The translations under genes and the position numbers were made by a program. DNA of 9,706 nt from Alistipes sp. (GTDB lineage: Bacteria > Bacteroidota > Bacteroidia > Bacteroidales > Rikenellaceae): positions 1 to 9,706 of the forward strand of contig JAFYQY010000208.1 in the NCBI GenBank assembly GCA_017559685.1, read 5' to 3'. The notes under the pieces are model-generated. The model was not told the DNA's origin and did not search any database. It saw only the letters and a program-made list of their open reading frames with translations. Shown in pieces: positions 1-6,660 of this stretch. Within the stretch, counting starts at the first letter, position 1. Each line of letters starts with the position of its first letter.

Positions 1-309
1 ACCATAGCTAATCTCGGTTACGCTATTTGGAATGGTTATACTTGTTAGCGCAGAGCAACCTTTGAATGCGTTAGCGTTAATCTCGGTTACTCTATTTGAA
101 ATGGTTATACTTGTTAGCGCAGAGCAACCCTGGAATGCACCATAGCTAATTTCAGTTACACTATTAGGGATGTTTATGCTTGTCAACGATTTGCAACCGT
201 CGAATGCATAACGCCCAATTTTTGTAACGCTGTTGGGGATAGTTATGCTTTTTAGCGATTTGCAATCTTTGAATGCGTAAGCGTTAATCTCGGTTACGCC
301 ATAAGGTAT
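1..309 (-). repeat. 69-bp tandem repeat encoding BspA-type LRR units
   Basis: Four complete 69-bp units (241-309, 172-240, 103-171, 34-102) and one partial unit (1-33) each encode a 23-residue leucine-rich repeat. The copies are alike at DNA as well as protein level: bases 11-60 and 80-129 differ at only 2 of 50 positions. Motif variants recur in a patchwork: units 3 and 5 carry ISYG, units 1 and 4 carry INA[Y/N]AF. This suggests recombination-driven expansion within the gene. Confidence 0.9.
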
Positions 310-480
310 TACGACGTGTGCCTTAGTCCTATATTTCGCCAAATCACTATCGCTTATCTTGACAACGCCAATCTGCACGGGTGCAGAACTGCGTGCTTTA
401 ATCTCGCTCATTTGCTTAGACTGCGCCACGACCAAAGTGGGTACAAGGAGTGTGAGAATGTAGAGTAAAAGTCGTTTCAT
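1..480 (-). CDS. Exported BspA-like leucine-rich-repeat protein, N-terminal part (runs off left edge)
   Basis: The frame opens with ATG at 480 and stays open for 160 codons to the window edge, so the C-terminus is missing. Residues 1-19 form a signal peptide (MKRLL..., hydrophobic core, LVVA|Q cleavage), leaving Gln at +1. Residues 20-57 are a short non-repeat linker. From residue 58 come 23-residue repeats of the pattern IPNSVTEIxxxAFxGCxxLTSIT: four complete (58-80, 81-103, 104-126, 127-149) and the start of a fifth. This is the LRR_5/BspA class, which in Bacteroidales occurs in surface or secreted proteins and in some cases binds host or bacterial partners; no ligand can be named here. The gene follows the phosphoesterase operon in the same direction but has its own promoter and lies beyond a terminator, so it is probably an independent unit. 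Family assignment is firm; function is unknown. Confidence 0.93.
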   Translation of the reverse strand, partial: MKRLLLYILTLLVPTLVVAQSKQMSEIKARSSAPVQIGVVKISDSDLAKYRTKAHVVIPYGVTEINAYAFKDCKSLKSITIPNSVTKIGRYAFDGCKSLTSINIPNSVTEISYGAFQGCSALTSITISNRVTEINANAFKGCSALTSITIPNSVTEISYG

Positions 481-502
481 CTATTTGTGTATTTTAGTTA
501 TA

Positions 503-533
503 CAAATTTAGGAATTATTCCTAAAAGTACAAA
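503..533 (-). promoter_or_regulatory. Bacteroidetes-type promoter of the LRR gene
   Basis: Read on the minus strand, TTTG (533-530) is followed after 19 nt by TAAATTTG (510-503). This matches the known Bacteroidetes -33 TTTG and -7 TAnnTTTG elements with correct spacing. Transcription would start near 496, giving a leader of roughly 16 nt before the ATG at 480. The -33 box overlaps the T-tract of the preceding terminator. Confidence 0.68.
507..525. repeat. Perfect 9-bp inverted repeat in the promoter spacer
   Basis: TTTAGGAAT and ATTCCTAAA are perfect inverted copies around a single central T at 516. The palindrome fills most of the interval between the -33 and -7 elements and overlaps the first bases of the -7 box. 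The position and dyad symmetry suit an operator for a dimeric regulator. It could also be chance symmetry in AT-rich DNA. Confidence 0.6.
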
Positions 534-560
534 AAATAGGTGCCGATTCTCTCGACACCT
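531..560 (-). terminator. Intrinsic terminator of the seven-gene array
   Basis: On the minus strand a 9-bp stem (arm 560-552, arm 546-538) with one G-U pair and a 5-nt loop is followed by a run of six T (536-531). It starts 21 bp after the stop codon of the last array gene at 582. On the plus strand the same stem would carry a C-A mismatch, so it is better suited to stopping leftward transcription. Confidence 0.85.
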
Positions 561-581
561 ATATCTAATATGTAGTATTTG

Positions 582-1781
582 CTACTTTGCTGAAGCCTTG
601 TAGACAATCTTAGGGTTCTTGTAGTCTACCTCCCACATATTCGCTACGTAGAACTCAACGTCCTTATCCTTACCGTTTTTGTCCTTGCTGACATTAATAG
701 TGGTGGTCTCGAATGCAGGCAACTCGAAGGTCTTATTGCCGATGCGCAATTTGTACCCAATCGAGGTGTTGTTTGTGAGGGCATATACGGCCGACTGCTT
801 CTTGCCACGAGCAAGGAACTTGCAACTTACAGACGCCTTGAAGAAGTCCTGCAAAAGCTTCGCATCGCCTGCGATATTACCTGCGCTGTAGGCGAGTGTC
901 ATTCGCTTCTCCAATGCCTTGCGGATAGACTTCAAGGTGTTCTCCTTCGCAAAGATGAGAGTCATAGTGCGGAAGATGCCATTCTGACGGAAACCTGCGG
1001 TTTGTGCGTGGATGTCGGTACAACCCAACATATAGAGGTTGTTGTCCACGCAACGACGCATAGTCTTAGGATAGAACCAAAAGCCGTTCATAATCTCTAC
1101 GCCGTCGATCAAACCCTCGCCATAGGCTTGCACCTCGAATTCGGTCATATCGCACGACTTGCGTGACCAACCTGGGTGGTTGTGAGTGATAAGCGCACCC
1201 TGCTTCTTGGCATTGCGCAATGCCTGCAATGGGTCTGCGTCGTAGATTGCGTTGTTGTCGGTAGTAAAGAGAGCGTTGTAGTGGCCAATCTTCTTAGGCT
1301 CACGAGTAATCTCGCAACCAGGGATAACCAACAAGGCATCGCCATAGTTCTTCGCCTCCTTCTGTGCGAGCTGTGTAGGGATGTTGAGGTCAGCCTTGAT
1401 ACCCTCCTCGTTTGCAGCCTTGCGAATAACATTCGAGTTTACAGCCTTCTTTGGCTCGCCTCCGGTGTAACCCTTCAAGAACTTGAGCATTGTGCCCTCG
1501 TGACGACGATACTCTACGTGGTCGGTCATAGAGAAGACGTCAAGACCATCGAGCCACGCCTCCTTGACACGCTGCTCGGGAGTAAGGTTAGTGTCCGAAT
1601 ATATAGAGTGGGTGTGAAGGTCAGCCTTATAGACATTCAAACCATTCACCTGTGGCAAAATAATCTCGGTGCGACGGCTTGCGTTGTGAAGGAATGTCAC
1701 CGTCTCGGGAATCTTCTTCTGCGCTGCGGCATCAACGAGGCCGAAGCCAACCAATGCCAAAATCAAAAATAATCTTTTCAT
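582..1781 (-). CDS. Exported PHP-domain metal-dependent phosphoesterase, copy 7 (last in operon)
   Basis: This is a 399-residue precursor with a signal peptide (MKRLFLILAL..., cleavage DAAA|Q21). Visible PHP metal ligands are H56xH58, D63, D87-H88, E90, E157, H167, H200xH202 and D256xH258, so the metal site looks complete. It differs from the others by SDT (residues 62-64) where they have SDG. The segment at 95-140 (KFLKGY...) resembles copy 6 rather than the longer NGKP version of copies 1-3. After HNHP it reads GWSRKSCDMTEF, again like copy 6. The C-terminal ~90 residues keep the array's shared domain (LTNNTS...NMWEVDYKNP). It starts 8 bp after the stop of copy 6 (the tightest gap in the array) and is followed by the terminator. 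It likely acts outside the cytoplasmic membrane. The PHP fold is firm; the substrate is unknown. Confidence 0.95.
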   Translation of the reverse strand: MKRLFLILALVGFGLVDAAAQKKIPETVTFLHNASRRTEIILPQVNGLNVYKADLHTHSIYSDTNLTPEQRVKEAWLDGLDVFSMTDHVEYRRHEGTMLKFLKGYTGGEPKKAVNSNVIRKAANEEGIKADLNIPTQLAQKEAKNYGDALLVIPGCEITREPKKIGHYNALFTTDNNAIYDADPLQALRNAKKQGALITHNHPGWSRKSCDMTEFEVQAYGEGLIDGVEIMNGFWFYPKTMRRCVDNNLYMLGCTDIHAQTAGFRQNGIFRTMTLIFAKENTLKSIRKALEKRMTLAYSAGNIAGDAKLLQDFFKASVSCKFLARGKKQSAVYALTNNTSIGYKLRIGNKTFELPAFETTTINVSKDKNGKDKDVEFYVANMWEVDYKNPKIVYKASAK

Positions 1782-1789
1782 TGTTTATT

Positions 1790-2974
1790 CTATTTTTCGA
1801 GTTTAAGTTCAACAGTAGGGTGTTGAAAATCGACGTGGTACATATTCTCTACGCAGAATGCCACATTGCCCTCCTTTACAGAGGTCTTGATTGTGCGGAA
1901 TGCAGGGAGATAAATCTTTGCACCGTTGTAGCTCAATGTATAGTCGAACGAGGTGTTGTTTGTGAGAGCAATCTGCACGCCCTTCTTGGTTGTGGCGATA
2001 TATTTCGCAGTTACCGAAGCCTGGAAGAACTTCGCTAAGAGCGACTTTTCTCCGATGATGTTGCCACCGCAGTAGCCGAGTGTCTTCTGCGAAAGGAGTG
2101 CCTTGCGCAACGACTTCTCGCTCTTATCCTTCGCAAAGATAAGGGTCATATCACGGTAGAAGTTGTGCTTGCCATATACATTTGATGTCGCAGCGTGGAT
2201 GTCGGTTGCCGAAACCATATACAACTTGTGCTCAATGGCACGAGCAACCATCTCGGGGTAGAACGAAGCTCCGTTTGAAACCTCGACACCGTCAATCAAT
2301 CCCTCTGCGTAGATCTTCTTATGGAACTCGCTCATATCGCAAGTGGTACGCTCCCAGCCTGGGTGGTTGTGGGTGATAAGAGCACCCTGCGCACGAGCAT
2401 TGCGAATGGCCTGAGCGTCGTCTCTCGAGTAGATAGCGTTGTTATCCTTTGTAAAGAGTGCGCAGTAGTGACCAATATGAACAGGCTCACGAGAGATCTC
2501 TGCGCCTTTGATGATGGTGAGCTCAGGATAACTCACGGCTGCCTTACGTGCCAACTCTGTCGAGAAGTTCAAGTCCGAAACAATACCTCGCTCATCGGCG
2601 TGTACGCCACGAGATACACGAGTGTTGATAGGCTCGAAACCCTTTTTGTCGGGCGAATAGCCCTTCAAAAACTTCAAGAAATCTCGCTCGTGACGACGGG
2701 TCTCGATATGGTCGGTCATTGCCAAAATATCCAAACCATCGCACCAAGCCTCCTTTACTCGCTCCTCGGGAGTGAGCTCTCCATCCGAGAAGATGGTGTG
2801 GGCGTGCAACTCGGCAGTATAACAGTTCAAACCATCAACTTGTGGAAGAACAAAGTCCACTCGTTGAGGTGTGTTATTATAGAGTCGCTCGGTGAATTTA
2901 TAGTTTTTGGTTTGGGCGTTGCTCACACCCAAACCAAAAACTACGCTAATTGCAACAATAAAAATACGTCTCAT
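1790..2974 (-). CDS. Exported PHP-domain metal-dependent phosphoesterase, copy 6
   Basis: This 394-residue protein is the shortest copy. The signal peptide is MRRIFIVAIS..., with cleavage SNA|Q21. Predicted metal ligands are H57xH59, D64, D88-H89, E91, E159, H169, H202xH204 and D258xH260. The residue before the first motif is Glu (ELHAH) where all other copies have Asp (D[L/F]HxH), a conservative change near the metal site. After HNHP comes GWERTTCDMSEF, shared with copy 7, which is its closest relative in the array. GAEISR at 157-162 is shared with copy 1. The C-terminal domain ends in NMYHVDFQHP, the only copy with Tyr in place of Trp. Codons 11-25 contain a perfect 16-bp inverted repeat, listed separately. 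The gene begins 13 bp after copy 5. A phosphomonoester or phosphodiester hydrolase role is inferred from the fold. Confidence 0.95.
   Translation of the reverse strand: MRRIFIVAISVVFGLGVSNAQTKNYKFTERLYNNTPQRVDFVLPQVDGLNCYTAELHAHTIFSDGELTPEERVKEAWCDGLDILAMTDHIETRRHERDFLKFLKGYSPDKKGFEPINTRVSRGVHADERGIVSDLNFSTELARKAAVSYPELTIIKGAEISREPVHIGHYCALFTKDNNAIYSRDDAQAIRNARAQGALITHNHPGWERTTCDMSEFHKKIYAEGLIDGVEVSNGASFYPEMVARAIEHKLYMVSATDIHAATSNVYGKHNFYRDMTLIFAKDKSEKSLRKALLSQKTLGYCGGNIIGEKSLLAKFFQASVTAKYIATTKKGVQIALTNNTSFDYTLSYNGAKIYLPAFRTIKTSVKEGNVAFCVENMYHVDFQHPTVELKLEK
2901..2943. repeat. Perfect 16-bp inverted repeat inside signal-peptide codons of copy 6
   Basis: Arms 2901-2916 (TAGTTTTTGGTTTGGG) and 2928-2943 are exact inverted copies separated by 11 nt. 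In the mRNA this forms a long uninterrupted stem beginning 31 nt after the first base of the start codon, spanning codons 11 to 25 (the end of the hydrophobic core, the cleavage site and the first mature residues). There is no T-tract on either side, so it is not an ordinary intrinsic terminator. The corresponding region of the other six copies shows no such pairing by eye. Confidence 0.9.
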
Positions 2975-2987
2975 TTATTGATTGGTT

Positions 2988-4178
2988 TTACTTATCCAAC
3001 TTAACCTCGATAGTAGGGTGCTGATAGTCTACGTGCCACATATTCTCGATTCTGAACTCAGGCAAGAGGTACTTCTTACCCTTCTCGTCCTTGCCGATAT
3101 TGAAGAAGAGACTCTTGAATGGCTCCAAGACATAGGTTCTCTTACCCTTGCGGAGAGTGTAAGGAATCGACGAGTGGTTAGTAATCTGATACTTGCAAGT
3201 CTCCTTCTCCTTATTCTCGTAGACCATACGGCAATCTACCGACTCGTTAAAGAGCTCTACGAGCCACTTCTCTTCGCCGATAACGTTACCAGCAACGTAG
3301 GCCATAGTGCGGTGCTTCAAAATAGCATCCTTTACCTCCTTCTCGGTCAAATCCTTTGCGAGAACTAAAGTCATAGTGCGGAATACTCCTGGCGACATAC
3401 GTGGGTATGTTGACTGACTGTGGATATCGGTGTTCGCAAACATTGTGAGCTTCTCGTCGATGCAACGCTTTACGATGTGTGGGTAGAATGTAACACCATT
3501 AACAACCTCTACACCGTTAATCAAGCCTGCGCTGTAAACATCCTCGTGGAACTCGGTCTTGTCGGTAGTCTTGCGACGCCAGCCTGGGTGGTTGTGTACA
3601 ACGATACCGCCCTGGTCGTGAACTCGCTTGAAGGCCTCCTTCATATCCTTTGCGAAAACGGTATTGATATCGTTGAGGAACAAGCAGTTGAAGTGGCCGT
3701 GAGTGTTGTTGTTTCTCGCCATCTCACAACCCTTAATCAAAAGCATAGGGTTTCCACTCTTTGCCAATGCAGCCGCAGCCTCCTCGTGAATAGCGTTGAA
3801 ATCCACCTTTACACTACCACTCTTTAATGGCGCCTGGTAAGGTGTAGCAACACCATTCTCGTTGTAAGGTGCAGAGACTTTGAAGAACTTCTGTACACCC
3901 TTATGATTCTCGTAGTGGTCGGTAATAGCGATGATGTCAAGTCCGTCCAACCAAGCCTCTGCTACACGACCTCCAGGGGTTGTATTTCCATCCGAGTAAC
4001 AGGTGTGAATGTGGAAATCACCCTTGTAGATGTTGTAGCCCTTAACCTGAGGCAAGATAATCTCTGTACGCTGAGTTGTGCTCTTAAGCATACGCACCGA
4101 GTGAGGTGCAGGCTTCTGTGCGCTTACTCCAAATACGAGCAAACCGCCAAATACAAATGAAAGAATTAGTCGTTTCAT
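2988..4178 (-). CDS. Exported PHP-domain metal-dependent phosphoesterase, copy 5
   Basis: This 396-residue protein has a signal peptide MKRLILSFVF... cleaved at VSA|Q21. Predicted ligands are H56xH58, D63, D87-H88, E90, E152, H162, H195xH197 and D251xH253. It shares YKGDFHIHT with copy 4 and KGCEMAR with copies 3 and 4, placing it with copy 4. The segment at 93-130 is short. The stretch after HNHP is GWRRKTTDKTEF, and the loop after TDIH runs SQSTYPRMSPG. LING (219-222) replaces the LIDG of all other copies. The C-terminal domain ends NMWHVDYQHP, nearly the same as copy 4. It starts 20 bp after copy 4, with no promoter or terminator in the gap. Localisation is periplasmic or secreted by inference; the substrate is unknown. 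Confidence 0.95.
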   Translation of the reverse strand: MKRLILSFVFGGLLVFGVSAQKPAPHSVRMLKSTTQRTEIILPQVKGYNIYKGDFHIHTCYSDGNTTPGGRVAEAWLDGLDIIAITDHYENHKGVQKFFKVSAPYNENGVATPYQAPLKSGSVKVDFNAIHEEAAAALAKSGNPMLLIKGCEMARNNNTHGHFNCLFLNDINTVFAKDMKEAFKRVHDQGGIVVHNHPGWRRKTTDKTEFHEDVYSAGLINGVEVVNGVTFYPHIVKRCIDEKLTMFANTDIHSQSTYPRMSPGVFRTMTLVLAKDLTEKEVKDAILKHRTMAYVAGNVIGEEKWLVELFNESVDCRMVYENKEKETCKYQITNHSSIPYTLRKGKRTYVLEPFKSLFFNIGKDEKGKKYLLPEFRIENMWHVDYQHPTIEVKLDK

Positions 4179-4198
4179 ATTGGTTTATGTTTTAGGTT

Positions 4199-5398
4199 TT
4201 ATTTGTCAAGCTCGAGAGTGATTGTTGGATGCTGGAAGTCGATGTGCCACATATTCTCTACGTGGAATGTAGGCTGTGCACTCTCGCCTGTGTTCTTGTT
4301 CTTGCCCACAGGAACCATTACCGACTTGAACGGCTCCAACTCGTAAATGGTCTTACCACGACGCAACTGGTAGGTGATAGACGACATATTTGTGAGCATA
4401 TAGGTGCGCTCGCCCTTCTTCTTATCCTCCTTTACAATGCGGCACTCGACTGCGGCGTTGAGGAAGTCGACGAGCAACTGCTCCTCGCCTGCGAGGTTAC
4501 CTGCAAAATAGGCGAGTGTGCGGCGCTTCAAGAATGCATCCTTGATGGCCTTCTCGGTCAAATCTTTTGCTAAAATGAGAGTCATTGTGCGATGGCAGTT
4601 GTGGCTTCCAAAGCGATACGAAGTGAGTACGTGCTCATCGGTGTTGGCGAGCATAGTGAGCTTCTCCTCGATGCAACGGCGCACCATACGAGGGTAGAAG
4701 TTTGTGCCGTTAACAATCTCTACACCGTCGATCAAACCTGCATCGTAGAGCTTCTTGTGGCTCTCACTCTTGTCGGTAGTGCCACCTGGACGACGATACG
4801 AAGGGTGGTTGTGAATTACGATACCGCCCTGCTTGTGAACATTCTTGAATGCCTCGGCAATATCCTTATTGTATACGGTGTTGGCATCCTTGAGGAAGAG
4901 ACAGTTGAAGTGACCATACTCCTTTGGCTCACGAGCCATCTCGCAACCCTTGATAAGTAACAGCGGGTAACGACTAAACTTTACTTGCCACTCGGCCTCT
5001 TTGTAGATAGCGTTGAAATCTGCAGGAACAACACCGCTCTCGCTTGCAGTCTTGTATGCGACCGGTTTGCCGTCTGGGAAGTGTGGTGCTGCCACCTTGA
5101 GAGCCTTCTTCACACCACCGCAGCCTTCGTAGTGGTCGGTAATTGCGATAACATCAAGACCGTCGTACCAAGCCTCCAATACACGGCCAGCAGGATTTAC
5201 ACGACCGTCCGAATATGAGGTGTGGATATGGAAGTCTCCCTTGTAGACGTTATAACCATTAACCTGAGGCAAGATAATCTCAGTACGCTTGCTTGGCTGT
5301 ACGCCAACAGGTCGGTAGTTGTGAGGAATCTTCTTCTGTGCATCAGCATTGAAAACGCACAAACTTGCAAATAGCAAGATAATAATACTCTTTTTCAT
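4199..5398 (-). CDS. Exported PHP-domain metal-dependent phosphoesterase, copy 4
   Basis: This 399-residue protein has a signal peptide MKKSIIILLF... cleaved at ADA|Q21. The Cys at 14 is not in a valid lipobox, so it is not called a lipoprotein. Predicted ligands are H57xH59, D64, D88-H89, E91, E153, H163, H196xH198 and D254xH256. The last motif is TDEH, as in copy 2; the loop that follows (VLTSYRF) also matches copy 2 (RFTSYRF), as does the insertion after HNHP (SYRRPGGTTDKSE). Elsewhere, including GDFHIHT and the C-terminus NMWHIDFQHP, it matches copy 5. This mixed affinity hints at exchange between copies. It begins 32 bp after copy 3, the widest internal gap. The enzyme class is inferred from the fold; no substrate is assigned. 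Confidence 0.95.
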   Translation of the reverse strand: MKKSIIILLFASLCVFNADAQKKIPHNYRPVGVQPSKRTEIILPQVNGYNVYKGDFHIHTSYSDGRVNPAGRVLEAWYDGLDVIAITDHYEGCGGVKKALKVAAPHFPDGKPVAYKTASESGVVPADFNAIYKEAEWQVKFSRYPLLLIKGCEMAREPKEYGHFNCLFLKDANTVYNKDIAEAFKNVHKQGGIVIHNHPSYRRPGGTTDKSESHKKLYDAGLIDGVEIVNGTNFYPRMVRRCIEEKLTMLANTDEHVLTSYRFGSHNCHRTMTLILAKDLTEKAIKDAFLKRRTLAYFAGNLAGEEQLLVDFLNAAVECRIVKEDKKKGERTYMLTNMSSITYQLRRGKTIYELEPFKSVMVPVGKNKNTGESAQPTFHVENMWHIDFQHPTITLELDK

Positions 5399-5430
5399 AA
5401 TTTATAGGTAGTTTTTTTAGTTATTTGATT

Positions 5431-6648
5431 CTATTTCTTGTCGATATCTATATCGAAATATGGTCGCTTGTGATCTGCTATCCACATATTGTCTATGCGG
5501 AAACGAGGATGAGATAACTTGCCGGTCTTCTTATCCTTGCCCCAAGTTACGGCTATGGTCTTGAAAGGCTCCAATACAAATACAGTCTTATTGCGACGCA
5601 ATTTGTAGGTTATTGAAGACATATTTGTAAGCAAGAACGTGCGCTCGCCCTTCTTTTTGTCGTTGTTGACCAATTGGCAGTGAATCGATGCGTTGAGGAA
5701 CTCCCCGAGCCACTCCTCCTCGCCAATCAATTCGCCACCCGAGTAGGCGATTGTTCGGCGCTTCAAAAGAGCCTCTTTTACAGCCTTCTCGGTGCACTCC
5801 TTTGCCAAGATTATGGTCATTGTGCGGAAACATCCAATCGATGCGTAGCGATGGCTAGTTACATCGTGTGTGTCGGTACAGCCAACCATAAAGAGTTTCT
5901 CCTTTACACAACGAGAAACCATAGGCGGGTAGTAGCGTAAGCCGTTGGCAACCTCAATACCATCGATTAAGCCCTCCTTGCGTACAGCCTCGTGCCACTC
6001 GGGATTGTTAGCCTCGATATTGCCTGGGTGATTGTGGACAATAAGGCCTCCTTGCTTGTGAACATTTCTGAAAGACTCTCTAATGTCGAAGTTGTAGATT
6101 GAGTTGAGATCCTCTACAAAGAGCGCATTGAAGTGTCCGAGCTTCTCGTTGTTACGAGCCATCTCGCAGCCCTTGATAAGCAGGAGGTTGTATCCCTTGT
6201 TCTTATTTGTTCGCTCCGCCTCCTTGTGGATGGCGTTGAAGTCAATCTTTAGACCTGGGTCGATACCATTCTTAGGCATCTTTGTTGATCCAGGCACTAC
6301 ATAGCGAGTCGGCTTGCCATTCTTGTTGTAGGGTGCAGTTACCTTGAAGAATCGGTTTACGCCACTGTGACTCTCGAGGTGGTCGGTGATGGCAAGAATG
6401 TCCAAACCATCGTACCAAGCCTCGTTTACACGACCTGCGGGTGTTACCACTCCGTCGGAGTAGGATGTGTGAACGTGAAGGTCGGCCTTGTAACAGTTGA
6501 AACCCTTCACTTTTGGCAAGATAATCTCGGTGCGGCGAACGGTCGATTCGTTACAGGTTGAGTGTGAGATTGGAATCTTCTTCTGCTGTGCCTCAGCACT
6601 CGAGATGCACAACCCAGCCAATGCGAAAACTAGAAACAGTCTTTTCAT
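5431..6648 (-). CDS. Exported PHP-domain metal-dependent phosphoesterase, copy 3
   Basis: This 405-residue protein has a signal peptide MKRLFLVFAL... with cleavage AEA|Q21, whose second half (LAGLCISSAEAQ) is identical to copy 2. Predicted ligands are H58xH60, D65, D89-H90, E92, E162, H172, H205xH207 and D259xH261. It has the long variable segment at 100-140 (APYNKNGKPT...GIDPG) shared with copies 1 and 2. It is the only copy without the TDK/CDM motif after HNHP: that stretch reads GNIEANNPEW. The last ligand motif is TDTH, followed by DVTSHRYAS. Cys 32 and Cys 52 are matched in copies 1 and 2 and could form a disulfide in the exported protein. The C-terminal domain ends NMWIADHKRP. It starts 12 bp after copy 2. 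The altered loops suggest a different substrate from its neighbours. Confidence 0.95.
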   Translation of the reverse strand: MKRLFLVFALAGLCISSAEAQQKKIPISHSTCNESTVRRTEIILPKVKGFNCYKADLHVHTSYSDGVVTPAGRVNEAWYDGLDILAITDHLESHSGVNRFFKVTAPYNKNGKPTRYVVPGSTKMPKNGIDPGLKIDFNAIHKEAERTNKNKGYNLLLIKGCEMARNNEKLGHFNALFVEDLNSIYNFDIRESFRNVHKQGGLIVHNHPGNIEANNPEWHEAVRKEGLIDGIEVANGLRYYPPMVSRCVKEKLFMVGCTDTHDVTSHRYASIGCFRTMTIILAKECTEKAVKEALLKRRTIAYSGGELIGEEEWLGEFLNASIHCQLVNNDKKKGERTFLLTNMSSITYKLRRNKTVFVLEPFKTIAVTWGKDKKTGKLSHPRFRIDNMWIADHKRPYFDIDIDKK

Positions 6649-6660
6649 ATTTTAGAAGGT

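Noticed and set aside
1..309. Short regular repeats as a CRISPR array
   Set aside because: The 69-bp units are an in-frame coding repeat for leucine-rich repeats, without distinct spacers.
2321..3004. Long open frame on the plus strand (227 codons) opposite copy 6, with similar ones opposite the other copies (for example 1176-1772, 6907-7431)
   Set aside because: The same antisense frame is open at matching positions in each paralog because the sense genes share codons. The translations lack recognisable domains, and no promoter or start context supports them.
5399..5430. Possible terminator or internal promoter in the widest gap inside the array (seven T on the plus strand)
   Set aside because: There is no stem next to the T-run, and no TAnnTTTG box on the minus strand, so the gap looks like a plain spacer.
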